Of a DNA stretch of 64,000 nt, positions 48,157 through 57,491 are shown one piece after another. A program made the translations under genes and the position numbers. The notes beneath the pieces were generated by a model, which was not told the DNA's origin, did not search any database, and saw only the letters and a program-made list of their open reading frames with translations. This stretch comes from Microbacterium trichothecenolyticum (GTDB lineage Bacteria; Actinomycetota; Actinomycetes; Actinomycetales; Microbacteriaceae): positions 1-64,000 of the forward strand of contig NZ_JYJA01000031.1 of NCBI RefSeq assembly GCF_000956465.1, written 5' to 3'. Every line of letters starts with the position of its first letter. Position 1 is the stretch's first letter.

Positions 48157-48387
48157 TCAGTCGTCCGCGACGTCGACGCGCACGCGGCGGCCGTCGGCGA
48201 GGGCAGAGATGAGGGTGCGCAGGGCTTTGGCCGTGCGGCCGCCGCGCCCGATCACGCGACCCCGATCGTCGGGGTGGACGTGCACCTCGAGCACGTCGCC
48301 TCGCGGCGACGTGGACGAGTCGATGCGGACGTCGTCCGGGTGATCGACGATCCCCTTGACGACGTGTTCGAGCGCGGCGGCGAGCAA
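48157..48387 (-). CDS. khpA: KH-domain RNA-binding protein KhpA
   Basis: 76 residues from a TTG start at 48387. LLAAALEHVVKGIVDHPDDVRI begins the usual KhpA sequence, and VIGRGGRTAKALRTLISAL contains the GxxG RNA-binding loop. The start is 4 bases after the rpsP stop; longer frames overlap rpsP. In Firmicutes KhpA works with KhpB to bind RNA and affect division, while in actinobacteria it is less studied. Confidence 0.9.
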   Translation of the reverse strand: MLAAALEHVVKGIVDHPDDVRIDSSTSPRGDVLEVHVHPDDRGRVIGRGGRTAKALRTLISALADGRRVRVDVADD

Positions 48388-48391
48388 CGGA

Positions 48392-48823
48392 TTACTCGGC
48401 GGACTCGGCGGCGGCGTCGGCCGCGTCGGTCGCCTCGTCGGCGGGAGCCTCGGCGGGCTCCTCAGCCTTCTTCTCAGCCTTCGGCTTGACGACCGACTTC
48501 TTCGAGGCGTCGACCTCGAAGGCGGCCTTGTCTTCACGGGTCTTCACGGTCGAGACCGCGTTCTTGTCGCCCTTGAACTGGCCCCAGTCGCCGGTCAGCT
48601 TGAGGATGGCGAGCACCTGCTCGGTCGGCTGGGCGCCGACGGACAGCCAGTACTGCGCGCGCTCCGAGTCGACCTCGATGAACGAGGGCTCCTCGGTGGG
48701 GTGGTACTTGCCGATCTCCTCGATGACACGACCGTCGCGCTTGGTGCGCGAGTCGGCCACGACGATGCGGTAGTAGGGCGCACGGATCTTGCCGAGGCGC
48801 TTGAGACGGATCTTGACAGCCAC
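48392..48823 (-). CDS. rpsP: 30S ribosomal protein S16
   Basis: 143 residues from GTG at 48823, with AGGAG 4 bases upstream. [24 protein letters not shown] and YHPTEEPSF mark S16. The last 50 or so residues are an Ala/Glu/Lys tail ([19 protein letters not shown]), as in other actinobacteria. It heads the rpsP-khpA-rimM unit. Confidence 0.96.
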   Translation of the reverse strand: MAVKIRLKRLGKIRAPYYRIVVADSRTKRDGRVIEEIGKYHPTEEPSFIEVDSERAQYWLSVGAQPTEQVLAILKLTGDWGQFKGDKNAVSTVKTREDKAAFEVDASKKSVVKPKAEKKAEEPAEAPADEATDAADAAAESAE

Positions 48824-48917
48824 GATTCTCCTGAATGTGTGGAAAGTGATTGAACCGGTCGCCTGGAGCGTGGGGTGCACACCCGGCGGAAGCTCTGAAG
48901 GAGGACATCACGCTGGA

Positions 48918-48948
48918 TAGAGGGTCGAGCGTGTGGTCCAGCCCTCTA
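48918..48948. repeat. Inverted repeat in the rpsP leader region
   Basis: Arms tagaggg and ccctcta are 17 bases apart, in the 193-base divergent gap between rpsP and the GCS2-type gene. On the minus strand it falls about 95 bases upstream of rpsP, next to a CAGAAT -10-like hexamer. It could be an operator or a leader hairpin. Confidence 0.4.
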
Positions 48949-49004
48949 TTCTGCCAGATGACGAACCATGCCGTGAACCAAGGGGGTGCGGCGGGTCCCC
49001 GTGT

Positions 49005-49010
49005 CAGACT
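49005..49010 (+). promoter_or_regulatory. -10-like box for leaderless GCS2-family gene
   Basis: CAGACT is followed by 6 bases and ATG at 49017. The hexamer departs from TAnnnT at its first base, but the flanking gnctgtgccc is the same as before the first gene of the window. Confidence 0.35.
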
Positions 49011-49016
49011 GTGCCC

Positions 49017-50180
49017 ATGACGGTGCCCTTCGCGACATCCGCCCGATCGTCCGTCGGTCTCGAGTGGGAACTGATGCTCGCCGATACCGCGACCGGAGAC
49101 CTCATCCCGCGCGGGCCCGAGCTGCTCGCCGCGCTCGAGGAGCGATCGACGCTGGAGCGCTACACGGTGACCGGAGAGCTGCTGACCAACACCGTCGAGT
49201 TGACCAGCGGTATCGGCGACACGGTCGCCGCCGCCGTCGACGACATCGCCGACGCGATCGCCGAAGTGCGCACCTACACCGACCCGCACGGCATCGATCT
49301 GCTGTGCGCCGGCAGCCATCCGTTCGCGCAGTGGTACGACCAGAGCGTCACCGACAAGACCCGGTACCACAAGCTCATCGAGCGCACCCAGTGGTGGGGT
49401 CGCAACATGATGATCTGGGGCATCCACGTGCACGTCGGCGTCGACGACGTCGACAAGGTGTTCCCGATCATCAACGCCCTCGCCGTCTACCTGCCCCACC
49501 TCCAGGCGCTGTCGGCGTCGAGCCCGTTCTGGGCGGGTGACCGCACCGGGTACGCATCGAACCGCGCCCTCGTCTTCCAGCAGCTGCCCACCGCGGGACT
49601 CCCCTGGCCGCTGCACGACTGGAGCGAGTTCGAGGGCTACCTCGACGACATGGTGAAGACGGGCGTGATGGAGGACGCCACCGAGGTGCGGTGGGACATC
49701 CGCCCGGCCCCCCGCTGGGGCACGATCGAGGTCCGTGCCTGCGACGGGATGTCGACGCTCCCGGAGCTCGCCGCGGTCGCCGCGCTCGTCCAGGTGCTGG
49801 TCGAGCACTTGTCGCGACGCCTCGACGCGGGGCTTCCGCTCGAGACGATCCAGCCCTGGTTCATCCGCGAGAACAAGTGGCGGGCTGCCCGGTACGGCCT
49901 CGAGGCCCGCGTGATCGTGGATCACCTGGGCACGCAGCGCCCCGTCGTGGAACACCTCCGCGAAACCCTGGAGGAGGTCGGGGACATCGCCGTCGAGCTG
50001 AAGTGCGCCCGCGAGCTCGAAGGGATCCAGACGATCCTCAGCGATGGCGCGAGCTACTCGCGTCAGCTCGCGATCGCCGACGCCGCGGACGGGGACCTCC
50101 GTGAGGTCGTACGTCACCTCGTGGGCGAGTTCCGTTCGGGCCCCACCCTGCGCGAGCACCTCGCCGCGCTCGGCCACTGA
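49017..50180 (+). CDS. Carboxylate-amine ligase, GCS2/YbdK family
   Basis: 387 residues. The family forms gamma-glutamyl or related amide bonds with ATP; YbdK itself has weak glutamate-cysteine ligase activity. SVGLEWELMLAD, GIHVHVGVDD and the WFIRENKWRAARYGL motif mark the fold. Actinobacteria make mycothiol rather than glutathione, so the true substrate is uncertain, and ergothioneine-type or other gamma-glutamyl chemistry is possible. I chose ATG at 49017, where the family N-terminus begins. It sits between rpsP and ffh on the opposite strand. Confidence 0.82.
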   Translation: MTVPFATSARSSVGLEWELMLADTATGDLIPRGPELLAALEERSTLERYTVTGELLTNTVELTSGIGDTVAAAVDDIADAIAEVRTYTDPHGIDLLCAGSHPFAQWYDQSVTDKTRYHKLIERTQWWGRNMMIWGIHVHVGVDDVDKVFPIINALAVYLPHLQALSASSPFWAGDRTGYASNRALVFQQLPTAGLPWPLHDWSEFEGYLDDMVKTGVMEDATEVRWDIRPAPRWGTIEVRACDGMSTLPELAAVAALVQVLVEHLSRRLDAGLPLETIQPWFIRENKWRAARYGLEARVIVDHLGTQRPVVEHLRETLEEVGDIAVELKCARELEGIQTILSDGASYSRQLAIADAADGDLREVVRHLVGEFRSGPTLREHLAALGH

Positions 50181-50226
50181 TCCTGCGCAGACGTGTGAGG
50201 GCGCGGATGCGGCGGCCCGCACGCGG

Positions 50227-50286
50227 GCCCACGCGCCCGGAGACTCCGGGCGACGCGCCGGCGGCGCGTGCAGGTGACGTGGGGAC
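50227..50286 (+). repeat. 60-bp palindrome-containing repeat, copy B
   Basis: Same element as copy A with 7 differences. The central acgcgcc / ggcgcgt stem is intact. It lies between the convergent GCS2-type gene and ffh, 14 bases from the ffh stop codon. Copies A and B also share TGATCCTGCG upstream, at 40758 and 50178. Confidence 0.85.
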
Positions 50287-50300
50287 TGTGGCTTCCGATG

Positions 50301-51866
50301 TCAGCCGCGGCCGAGCATCTTCTGCAGCTCGGCGAGGTCGGCCTCGGTCGGCGCGCCCTTCGCGCCACCGCCGCCGAGCCCGAAGCCGGATCCGGTCGGC
50401 GCATCCGCGGCCTGAGCCGCGATGCCGGCGTTCTCTGCGGCGCGCTTCGCCGGATTGCCCGAACGCGAGCCCTTGGCTTTCTGCTGCTTGCCGCGCTTGG
50501 ACGACGCGCCCGGACGCCCGGCGCCCGGGATCGGACCCATGCCGGGGATGTTCGGCACGCCGCCGCGGGCGACGGTCTTCATCATCTTCGCGGCCTGGTC
50601 GAATCGCTGCACGAGCTGGTTGACGTCGGTCACGGTCATGCCCGAACCCCGCGCGATGCGCAGTCGGCGCGAGCCGTTGAGGAGCTTCGTGTTGCGGCGC
50701 TCGGCAGGCGTCATCGAGCGGATGATCGCCTCGGTGCGATCGATCTCGCGCTCGTCGAAGTTCTCGAGCTGATCCTTCATGGACCCCATGCCCGGGAGCA
50801 TCCCGAGCATCTTCTTCATGGAGCCCATCTTGCGCATCTGCTGCATCTGCGCAAGGAAGTCCTCGAGGGTGAAGGTCTCGGTCGCGAGCTTCTCGGCGAC
50901 CTTCAGCGCCTCCTCCTCGTCGAACGCCTGCTGTGCCTGCTCGATGAGGGTGAGGATGTCGCCGAGGTCGAGGATGCGCGACGCCATGCGGTCGGGGTGG
51001 AACGCCTCGAGGTCGTCAAGACCCTCACCCGTCGACGCGAAGATGATCGGGCGTCCGGTCACCGACGCCACCGACAGAGCGGCGCCACCACGGGCGTCGC
51101 CGTCGAGCTTCGAGAGCACGACACCGGTGAAGTCGACGCCGTCCTGGAACGCCTTCGCCGTGTTGACGGCGTCCTGACCGATCATCGCGTCGATGACGAA
51201 GAGGACCTCGTCGGGATCGGTCGCCTTGCGGATGTCCGCGGCCTGCTTCATGAGCTCGCTGTCGACACCGAGCCGGCCGGCGGTGTCGATGATGACGACA
51301 TCGTGCTGCTGGCGGCGGGCGACCTCGACGCCGTCCTTGGCGACCTTGACCGGGTCGCCGACGCCGTTGCCCGGCTCGGGAGCGTAGATCGCGGCACCGG
51401 CGCGCTGGGCGACGACCTGCAGCTGGTTGACGGCGTTGGGCCGCTGGAGGTCGGCGGCGATGAGAAGCGGCGTGTGGCCGTCCTTTTCGAGCATCTTCGC
51501 GAGCTTGCCCGCGAACGTCGTCTTTCCGGAGCCCTGGAGGCCCGCGAGCATGATGACGGTCGGCGGGTTCTTGGCGAACTGCAGGCGACGCTGCTCGCCG
51601 CCGAGGATCGCGATGAGCTCCTCGTTGACGATCTGCACCACCTGCTGGGCCGGGTTCAGAGCCCGGTTGACCTCGTCGCCGAGCGCACGCTCGCGCACCT
51701 TGGCGGTGAACTCCTTGACGACGGGCAGCGCCACGTCGGCGTCGAGCAGGGCGCGCCGGATCTCGCGGACCGTTCCGTCGACATCCGCGGGCGTGAGCTT
51801 GCCCTTGGTGCGGAGGTTGCGGAAGGTCTCGGTGAGCCGGTCGGAGAGGGTGCCGAAAGTCGCCAT
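50301..51866 (-). CDS. ffh: Signal recognition particle protein Ffh
   Basis: 521 residues. With 4.5S RNA it delivers membrane proteins to FtsY. The N domain is followed by a GTPase with P-loop GLQGSGKTT at 109-117, then DTAGRLGVD and KLDGDARGGAALS. The M domain is Met-rich (MQQMRKMGSMKKMLGMLPGMG) with the RNA-binding RIARGSGMTV. A Gly/Ala/Lys tail extends the C-terminus. A TAGAAT -10 box lies 9 bases before the ATG. Confidence 0.96.
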   Translation of the reverse strand: MATFGTLSDRLTETFRNLRTKGKLTPADVDGTVREIRRALLDADVALPVVKEFTAKVRERALGDEVNRALNPAQQVVQIVNEELIAILGGEQRRLQFAKNPPTVIMLAGLQGSGKTTFAGKLAKMLEKDGHTPLLIAADLQRPNAVNQLQVVAQRAGAAIYAPEPGNGVGDPVKVAKDGVEVARRQQHDVVIIDTAGRLGVDSELMKQAADIRKATDPDEVLFVIDAMIGQDAVNTAKAFQDGVDFTGVVLSKLDGDARGGAALSVASVTGRPIIFASTGEGLDDLEAFHPDRMASRILDLGDILTLIEQAQQAFDEEEALKVAEKLATETFTLEDFLAQMQQMRKMGSMKKMLGMLPGMGSMKDQLENFDEREIDRTEAIIRSMTPAERRNTKLLNGSRRLRIARGSGMTVTDVNQLVQRFDQAAKMMKTVARGGVPNIPGMGPIPGAGRPGASSKRGKQQKAKGSRSGNPAKRAAENAGIAAQAADAPTGSGFGLGGGGAKGAPTEADLAELQKMLGRG

Positions 51867-51875
51867 GATCCCCCG

Positions 51876-51881
51876 ATTCTA
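51876..51881 (-). promoter_or_regulatory. -10 box, near-leaderless ffh mRNA
   Basis: Minus-strand TAGAAT with a 9-base gap to the ATG; transcription would start 2-3 bases before it. Confidence 0.4.
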
Positions 51882-51940
51882 CGGGAGCGCGCCACATGCT
51901 TCGCCGTGCGGTGTCGCCTCGTCCTCGACGCCCGGTTCGT

Positions 51941-54010
51941 TCAGCTGCGAGCACCCTCCGGTGCCCGCTCATAGCCGTACGGGGTGAGCGTGAGCTCTGC
52001 CTGACCACCAGTGAGAGCGCGCAGGTCGAGCACGTACCGCGCGAGCTCCGCGTCCGGAACGATCGCAACGACGCGGGTGCGTCCGTCTGCGTCCGTCTCA
52101 GACTGGACCACGCGACCTCGGCGTCCCGACAGGTCCGTCAAGACCTGCCCCTGCTCAGCCGCAGGCACGAGGACGACGACCGTGGAGACGGGTTCGAGCA
52201 GAACGGCACCCGCTTGCGCGAGCGCCGCCCTGACACCGATGGCCGCGGCGGTGCGGAAGGCCATCTCCGAGGAGTCGACCGAGTGCGATTTGCCGTCGTA
52301 CAGCTCGACGCGAACGTCGACGACCGGGTGCCCGAGCGTGCCTCCGGCAGCAAGCGCGTCACGTGAGCCCTTCTCGACGGCCGGGATGTACGAGCGGGGA
52401 ACGGCACCGCCGACGACGGAGTCGACGAACTCGAAACCCCCTCCGGGAGCAAGCGGGGAGACCCGCAGCATGACGACTGCGAACTGCCCGTGTCCGCCAG
52501 ACTGCTTCTTGAGCTTCCCCTCGGCCACCGCGCCGTGCGCGATCGTCTCCCGGTAGGCGACCGGCGCCGGGCCGGTCGTGACATGCACGCCGAGCACGCG
52601 AGCGAGCCGCTCGACGGCGACGGCCACATGCGTGTCGCCGAGTCCGCGCAGGATCGTGTCGGGCCCGACGCGATCCACGACGAGCGTGGGGTCCTCGGCG
52701 AGGAGGCGGCCGAGCGCTGTCGTGAGCTTCGTGTCGTCCGACTGCGACACCGGCTGCAGGCTCATCGCGAACACCGGCGGCCGGGCGGGCAGGCGCGCGG
52801 GGCGGGCGTTCATCTGAGGCCGACTCCACAGCAGCGAACCCGAAGGCGTGCCGGCGAGCTTCGCGACGGCGCCGATCTCACCTGCTCGCAGCGCGTCGAC
52901 CGGCAGGTGGTCGGCCCCCCGAAGCCGGAACAGCGCCGGCATCCGCTCCTCGACGCCCGTCGTGGCGTTGCGCAGGCGATCACCGGGTCGCAGGACTCCG
53001 GAGAGCACCTTGAGCATCGCGATCTGACCCACGAACGGGTCTGCCACGGTGCGGAACACGTGGACCAGCTTGTCGCCCGTAGGCTCGGGTGCGACGCTGT
53101 GCTCGCTGCCTCCCCCGCCGTCTTCGTCGACGCCGAGAATGATGCTGCTGTCACGCTGCGACACGGCGGGGGCGAGCTCGCACAGGAGATCGAGCACGCG
53201 GTCGACGCCCGCCCCGGTCATGGCGGAGCACACGACGACGGGCACGCCGTCGCGGGCGGCCACGGTGCGGGCGAGCGTGCGCCCGAGTTCGGCTGCCGCC
53301 GGCTCGCGTCCCTCGAGGTACGCCTCGAGCTGGTCGTCGTCCCGCGACACGATCTCCTCGGTGACCGCCTGATGCAGGCGATGCTCCTCCTCTGCGAGGT
53401 CGGCGGGCACCGGTTCTTCGTGCCGGCCGCCGTCGGCGTCGTAGAGCACGGCCTGCTCCGTGAGGACGTCGGCGACGCCCTGGAACGACTGCGCCTCCCC
53501 GACGGGCAGCTCCAGCGTCCAGATGCGGTCGCCGAACTCGCCGCGGAGCTGGTCGAGCACTCCCCGGAACGACGCTCGCGCGCGGTCCTCCTGCGTCACG
53601 ACGACCACCCGAGCCACGCCCGCGCCCTCCGCGGCGGCCCACGCGGTCCGGGCGCCGGCGGTCACGCCGTCGATGGCGCTGACCACGAGCACCGCCACAT
53701 CGGCGACCGCGAGCGCGGCGTCCACGGCGCCCGCGAAGTCCGGGTGCCCGGGTGTGTCCAGGAGGGTGACTCCGCAGTCCGCGTCGCCGACACGCCACGA
53801 CAGCCACGCGGGTGTCAGCCCGAGCGTCGTATGCCGCGCGATCTCCTCGGGTTCGTGATCGCACACGGTCGTGCCCTGCTCGATCGCCCCCCGCCGCGAG
53901 ATCGCTCCCGAACGGTGCAGCAGCGCCTCCGCCAGCATCGTCTTGCCCGATCCCGTCGCGCCGATGAGGGCGACGGAGCAGTGCATGGAGAGTGCGGATG
54001 CCGATTCCAC
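51941..54010 (-). CDS. Elongation factor G-like protein (EF-G2)
   Basis: 689 residues from GTG at 54010, preceded by GGGAGG. Translational GTPase domain order: G domain with GATGSGKTMLAEALL and DTPGHPDFAG, then domain II, and C-terminal domains III-V with ELYDGKSHSVDSSEMAFRTAA and the RRGRVVQSE end motif of EF-G. The G4 box, normally NKxD, reads TQED at residues 139-142, so guanine recognition may be altered. The family, known as EF-G2 in mycobacteria, has no established ribosome role there. It lies between the TetR-VOC gene and ffh on the same strand. Confidence 0.85.
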   Translation of the reverse strand: MESASALSMHCSVALIGATGSGKTMLAEALLHRSGAISRRGAIEQGTTVCDHEPEEIARHTTLGLTPAWLSWRVGDADCGVTLLDTPGHPDFAGAVDAALAVADVAVLVVSAIDGVTAGARTAWAAAEGAGVARVVVVTQEDRARASFRGVLDQLRGEFGDRIWTLELPVGEAQSFQGVADVLTEQAVLYDADGGRHEEPVPADLAEEEHRLHQAVTEEIVSRDDDQLEAYLEGREPAAAELGRTLARTVAARDGVPVVVCSAMTGAGVDRVLDLLCELAPAVSQRDSSIILGVDEDGGGGSEHSVAPEPTGDKLVHVFRTVADPFVGQIAMLKVLSGVLRPGDRLRNATTGVEERMPALFRLRGADHLPVDALRAGEIGAVAKLAGTPSGSLLWSRPQMNARPARLPARPPVFAMSLQPVSQSDDTKLTTALGRLLAEDPTLVVDRVGPDTILRGLGDTHVAVAVERLARVLGVHVTTGPAPVAYRETIAHGAVAEGKLKKQSGGHGQFAVVMLRVSPLAPGGGFEFVDSVVGGAVPRSYIPAVEKGSRDALAAGGTLGHPVVDVRVELYDGKSHSVDSSEMAFRTAAAIGVRAALAQAGAVLLEPVSTVVVLVPAAEQGQVLTDLSGRRGRVVQSETDADGRTRVVAIVPDAELARYVLDLRALTGGQAELTLTPYGYERAPEGARS

Positions 54011-54105
54011 GATGACCTCCCACGACGATGTGCGCTGGGCACCATCGTGCACCGTCTCCGATCCGGCTGCCAGAGGACTCCGGAGGAACGCCGTCCAGCG
54101 GGTGG

Positions 54106-55101
54106 TCAGTCGGCGGGACCGAGCTCCTGGAAGAGCGTGAGCTGCAGCCCGGCGGGGCCGCGCAGGCGCGCGTTGACCGAGCGCCAGGGCGTCTCGCGCG
54201 CGGATGCCTCGATCTCGGCGCCCGCGTCGGCCAGCCGTGACGCGGTGGTCGCCGTGTCGACCACCTCGAGGGCCAGACGGATCCGGTCGCTCGGAGCATC
54301 GCCGTCGGTCTCGACGCGGTCGATGAAGTCCACCTGGGCGGGATTGGCGATCTCGAGCGTCGCGCGACCGGCCGCGAGGATCGCGACTCGCGCGCCGCCG
54401 TCCGCCTCGTACGCCTCGGCCTGCGGCATTCCGACGACGTCGCGATAGAACGCGAGGGTCTGGTCGAACGCCGCCGCCTGCACCACGACGCGAAGCTGAG
54501 CGACGTCGCCGACCGGAGCCGTCGACGAGACGGGTGACGCCGCGTCGGCCGCGAGGGAGAGGAAGCGGACGAGCGACGTGCGTCCGGCGCCGTCGTGCGC
54601 CCACGCCTCGATGGCGGCGAGCACCGCGCCGCCCCACGCCGCTCCGGCGACCTCGGAGCGAACGCGGTCGGCGCCGCCGAGCAGCAGGCGAGCAGCGACC
54701 GCTCGCGCCACACGCGCTCGCCGCAGCGCGGCATCGCGCTCGTACTCCGCCTCCAGACCCATCGCACCGGCGTTCACGATCCCGAGGGCGAGGCTGTCGG
54801 GCGCGAAGGACTCGGCGATGCCCAGCGTCGCGGCGCGAACGGCGGCGGGGGCATCCGTTCCATCCGCTTCTTCGAGGCGCTGCTCGAAGACCGTGAGCCT
54901 TTCGTCGAGTCCTGCCCAGAGCACGTCCGACTTCGATGAGAAGTAGTTGAAGAAGCTGGATCGGCTGACTCCGGCACGACGGGCGATGTCGACGATCGAC
55001 GTCTGCTCGTACCCCTGCTCGAGGAAGAGCTCGCAGGCGGCCTCGGCGATGGTCTCGCGCGACGACGCCTTGGGGCGCCCCGCGCGCGGCTCGGTGGACA
55101 T
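54106..55101 (-). CDS. TetR-type regulator fused to a VOC/glyoxalase domain
   Basis: 331 residues from ATG at 55101. Residues about 12-60 form a TetR helix-turn-helix ([28 protein letters not shown]), followed by a helical ligand or dimer domain to about 195. From about 205 a VOC domain is fused ([29 protein letters not shown]...[18 protein letters not shown]). The VOC part may act as a sensor for a small molecule or as a resistance protein of the bleomycin-binding type; no metal ligand set is evident by eye. I see no frameshift or stop at the junction. It is divergent from lipB. Confidence 0.85.
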   Translation of the reverse strand: MSTEPRAGRPKASSRETIAEAACELFLEQGYEQTSIVDIARRAGVSRSSFFNYFSSKSDVLWAGLDERLTVFEQRLEEADGTDAPAAVRAATLGIAESFAPDSLALGIVNAGAMGLEAEYERDAALRRARVARAVAARLLLGGADRVRSEVAGAAWGGAVLAAIEAWAHDGAGRTSLVRFLSLAADAASPVSSTAPVGDVAQLRVVVQAAAFDQTLAFYRDVVGMPQAEAYEADGGARVAILAAGRATLEIANPAQVDFIDRVETDGDAPSDRIRLALEVVDTATTASRLADAGAEIEASARETPWRSVNARLRGPAGLQLTLFQELGPAD

Positions 55102-55108
55102 GAAGCCC

Positions 55109-55114
55109 ACCCTA
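55109..55114 (-). promoter_or_regulatory. -10 box for leaderless TetR-VOC mRNA
   Basis: Minus-strand TAGGGT is 7 bases before ATG at 55101, which favours that start over one three codons upstream. Confidence 0.45.
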
Positions 55115-55229
55115 TTGGCCGCTTTCGGCGCGCGCCCGGCGATGCCAGGGGATCGGCGTCACCGCGCACGGCGGATGTATTGTTGGACGCGATCCATCAA
55201 TCGCCGCCAGCGAACAGCGAAGGAGCACG

Positions 55230-55868
55230 ATGCTCGACATCCAGACCGTCGGCCTCTCCCCCGACTACGTGCCGTATCTCGACGGCTGGGCGCTGCAGCG
55301 CAGCCTTCACGCCGACATCGTCGCGGGGACCCGGTCCGACACGCTCCTGCTGCTCGAGCACGAGCCGGTCTACACCGCGGGGGCGCGCACCGCGCGCCAC
55401 GAGCGGCCGACCGACGGCACGCCGGTCGTCGACGTCGACCGCGGCGGCAAGATCACGTGGCACGGACCCGGCCAGCTGGTCGGCTACCCGATCGTCCGCC
55501 TCGCCGAGCCGGTCGACGTGGTCGCCCATGTGCGCCGGCTGGAACAGCTGCTGATCGACGCGCTGCACGAGTTCGACGTCGACGGCTACCGGGTCGAAGG
55601 ACGCAGTGGAGTGTGGGTGCGGCGCCCGCTCGGCGAGGACAAGGTCGCGGCCATCGGCGTGCGCGTGCAGCGTGGGGTCACGATGCACGGCTTCGCGCTG
55701 AACTGCGACAACTCGCTGGCAGGGTTCCGCGGGATCATCCCGTGCGGGATCACGGATGCCGGGGTCACGACCGTCAGCGAGATCGTCGGCGCCGACATCT
55801 CCCCGAGCGACGTGATCGACACCGTGTCACGGGTCTTCGCCGACGACTTCGCGGGGGTGCCGGCATGA
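55230..55868 (+). CDS. lipB: Octanoyltransferase LipB
   Basis: 212 residues. It moves octanoyl from acyl-carrier protein to lipoyl domains. [18 protein letters not shown] and the [21 protein letters not shown] motif hold the catalytic Cys, with the lysine in [17 protein letters not shown] lies before the ATG, and a TATTGT -10 box at 55178-55183 gives a leader of about 40 bases. The stop overlaps the lipA start (ATGA), so the two enzymes of lipoate synthesis are made together. Confidence 0.95.
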   Translation: MLDIQTVGLSPDYVPYLDGWALQRSLHADIVAGTRSDTLLLLEHEPVYTAGARTARHERPTDGTPVVDVDRGGKITWHGPGQLVGYPIVRLAEPVDVVAHVRRLEQLLIDALHEFDVDGYRVEGRSGVWVRRPLGEDKVAAIGVRVQRGVTMHGFALNCDNSLAGFRGIIPCGITDAGVTTVSEIVGADISPSDVIDTVSRVFADDFAGVPA

Positions 55869-56896
55869 GCGCCTGTGGCACGCCGGGCTCGGCATCCGCC
55901 CCCTCGTCCGCTCCCGACGGGCGCAAGCTGCTTCGTCTCGAAGTCCGTAACGCGCAGACGCCGATCGAGCGCAAACCGGAGTGGATCAAGACCCGGGCCA
56001 AGATGGGGCCGGAGTACCAGGCGCTGCACTCGCTCGTGAAGACCGAGGAGCTGCACACGGTCTGCCAGGAAGCAGGCTGCCCGAACATCTACGAGTGTTG
56101 GGAGGACCGGGAGGCGACGTTCCTCATCGGCGGCTCGCAGTGCACCCGCCGGTGCGACTTCTGCCAGATCGACACCGGCAAGCCCGCCGACTACGACACC
56201 GACGAGCCCCGCCGCGTCGCCGAGAGCGTCGTACGCATGAACCTGCGCTACGCCACGGTCACCGGCGTCGCCCGCGACGACCTGCCCGATGGAGGCGCAT
56301 GGCTGCACGCCGAGACGGTGCGCGCCATCCACGCCGCGAACCCGAACACGGGCGTCGAGATCCTCGCGACCGACTTCAACGGCGACCCGTCGCTGCTCGG
56401 CGAGGTGTTCGACAGCCGCCCCGAGGTGTTCGCGCACAACGTCGAGACGGTGCCCCGCATCTTCAAGCGCATCCGCCCTGCGTTCCGGTACGAGCGCTCG
56501 CTCGACGTCCTCACGCAGGCCCGGGATGCCGGCCTCATCACCAAGTCGAACCTGATCCTCGGCATGGGCGAGGAACCGGAAGAGGTCGTGCAGGCTCTCG
56601 AGGACCTGCACGCGGCGGGCACCGACATCATCACGATCACCCAGTACCTGCGGCCCTCGCCTCGCCACCTGCCGGTGGCGCGTTGGGTCAAGCCGCAGGA
56701 GTTCGTCGAGTTCAAGGAGGAGGCCGAGCGCATCGGGTTCCTCGGCGTACTGGCCGGACCGCTCGTGCGCTCGTCGTATCGCGCGGGCCGCCTCTGGGCG
56801 CAGTCGATGATCTCGAAAGGCCGCGAGGTTCCGTCCCATCTCGCTCACATCGCGGAGGACGTGCACGTCGACCGCGGGTTCGCGCAGGCGGTCTGA
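55865..56896 (+). CDS. lipA: Lipoyl synthase LipA
   Basis: 343 residues, radical-SAM enzyme inserting two sulfurs into octanoyl-lipoyl domains. The auxiliary cluster ligands are C67, C72 and C78 ([12 protein letters not shown]), and the radical-SAM cluster ligands are C93, C97 and C100 (CTRRCDFC). The RSSYRAG serine motif is present at the C-terminus. ATFLIGG and ATDFNGD are conserved. It is coupled to lipB. Confidence 0.96.
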   Translation: MSACGTPGSASAPSSAPDGRKLLRLEVRNAQTPIERKPEWIKTRAKMGPEYQALHSLVKTEELHTVCQEAGCPNIYECWEDREATFLIGGSQCTRRCDFCQIDTGKPADYDTDEPRRVAESVVRMNLRYATVTGVARDDLPDGGAWLHAETVRAIHAANPNTGVEILATDFNGDPSLLGEVFDSRPEVFAHNVETVPRIFKRIRPAFRYERSLDVLTQARDAGLITKSNLILGMGEEPEEVVQALEDLHAAGTDIITITQYLRPSPRHLPVARWVKPQEFVEFKEEAERIGFLGVLAGPLVRSSYRAGRLWAQSMISKGREVPSHLAHIAEDVHVDRGFAQAV

Positions 56897-56909
56897 GGGC
56901 GGGCGGACG

Positions 56910-57410
56910 CTAGTCGGCGCTCGTCACCGACAGCACGCCGCCGTCGGAGTCGAGGTTGACGAGCAGCACGTCGTCGGTGGCGTCGGGGTCGAGTGCGTAC
57001 TCGAGAACGGCGAACGGGTCGGAGCCGCCGTGCTCGTCGGCGAGGATCGTCATGCTCATCAGCTGCAGCGAGCGGATCACGTCGATGTGCACATCGCCCG
57101 AGATGTCGACGAGCGTGTCTTCGAGCGCGTCGCCGAGCGCCTCCTGCTGCTGCAGGATGTACTCGGTCACTTCGCTGGTGCGGTCGCTCAGCTCGTTCAC
57201 CATCGCATTGCGGGCGCTGCGGTCGATGTCCTCGATCGCGGAGATGAGCGCTGCGGCCACGTCGAGAGCCGCCTCCGAGACGTCGTCCTGGTCGGGAGCC
57301 GTGAGATCCACCGTGACGGACTGGTCTCCCAGTTCGACGTTCTCCGACCAGAAGATCGATCCGTCAGGCCCCGATTCGAGGAGTCCGAAGTAGTCGTGCT
57401 CGATCGCCAT
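56910..57410 (-). CDS. DUF2004-like hypothetical protein
   Basis: 166 residues, acidic, with no transmembrane helix or signal peptide. Motifs visible are HDYFGLLESGPDGSIFWSENVEL at the N-terminus, AALDVAAALISAIEDIDRSAR in the middle and FAVLEYALDPDATDDVLLV near the end. It resembles DUF2004 domain proteins, whose role is unknown; some family members occur next to polymorphic-toxin immunity genes, but no toxin is seen here. It lies 81 bases downstream of ftsY on the same strand and converges on lipA. The start choice (ATG at 57410) avoids a longer basic extension. Confidence 0.65.
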   Translation of the reverse strand: MAIEHDYFGLLESGPDGSIFWSENVELGDQSVTVDLTAPDQDDVSEAALDVAAALISAIEDIDRSARNAMVNELSDRTSEVTEYILQQQEALGDALEDTLVDISGDVHIDVIRSLQLMSMTILADEHGGSDPFAVLEYALDPDATDDVLLVNLDSDGGVLSVTSAD

Positions 57411-57491
57411 GACCCCATGAAACCGCAACGAGCGCGTCCGCGATAGTCCGACCCCGGCATGGCGCGGATTCGGTCGGATCTCCACCGCGAT

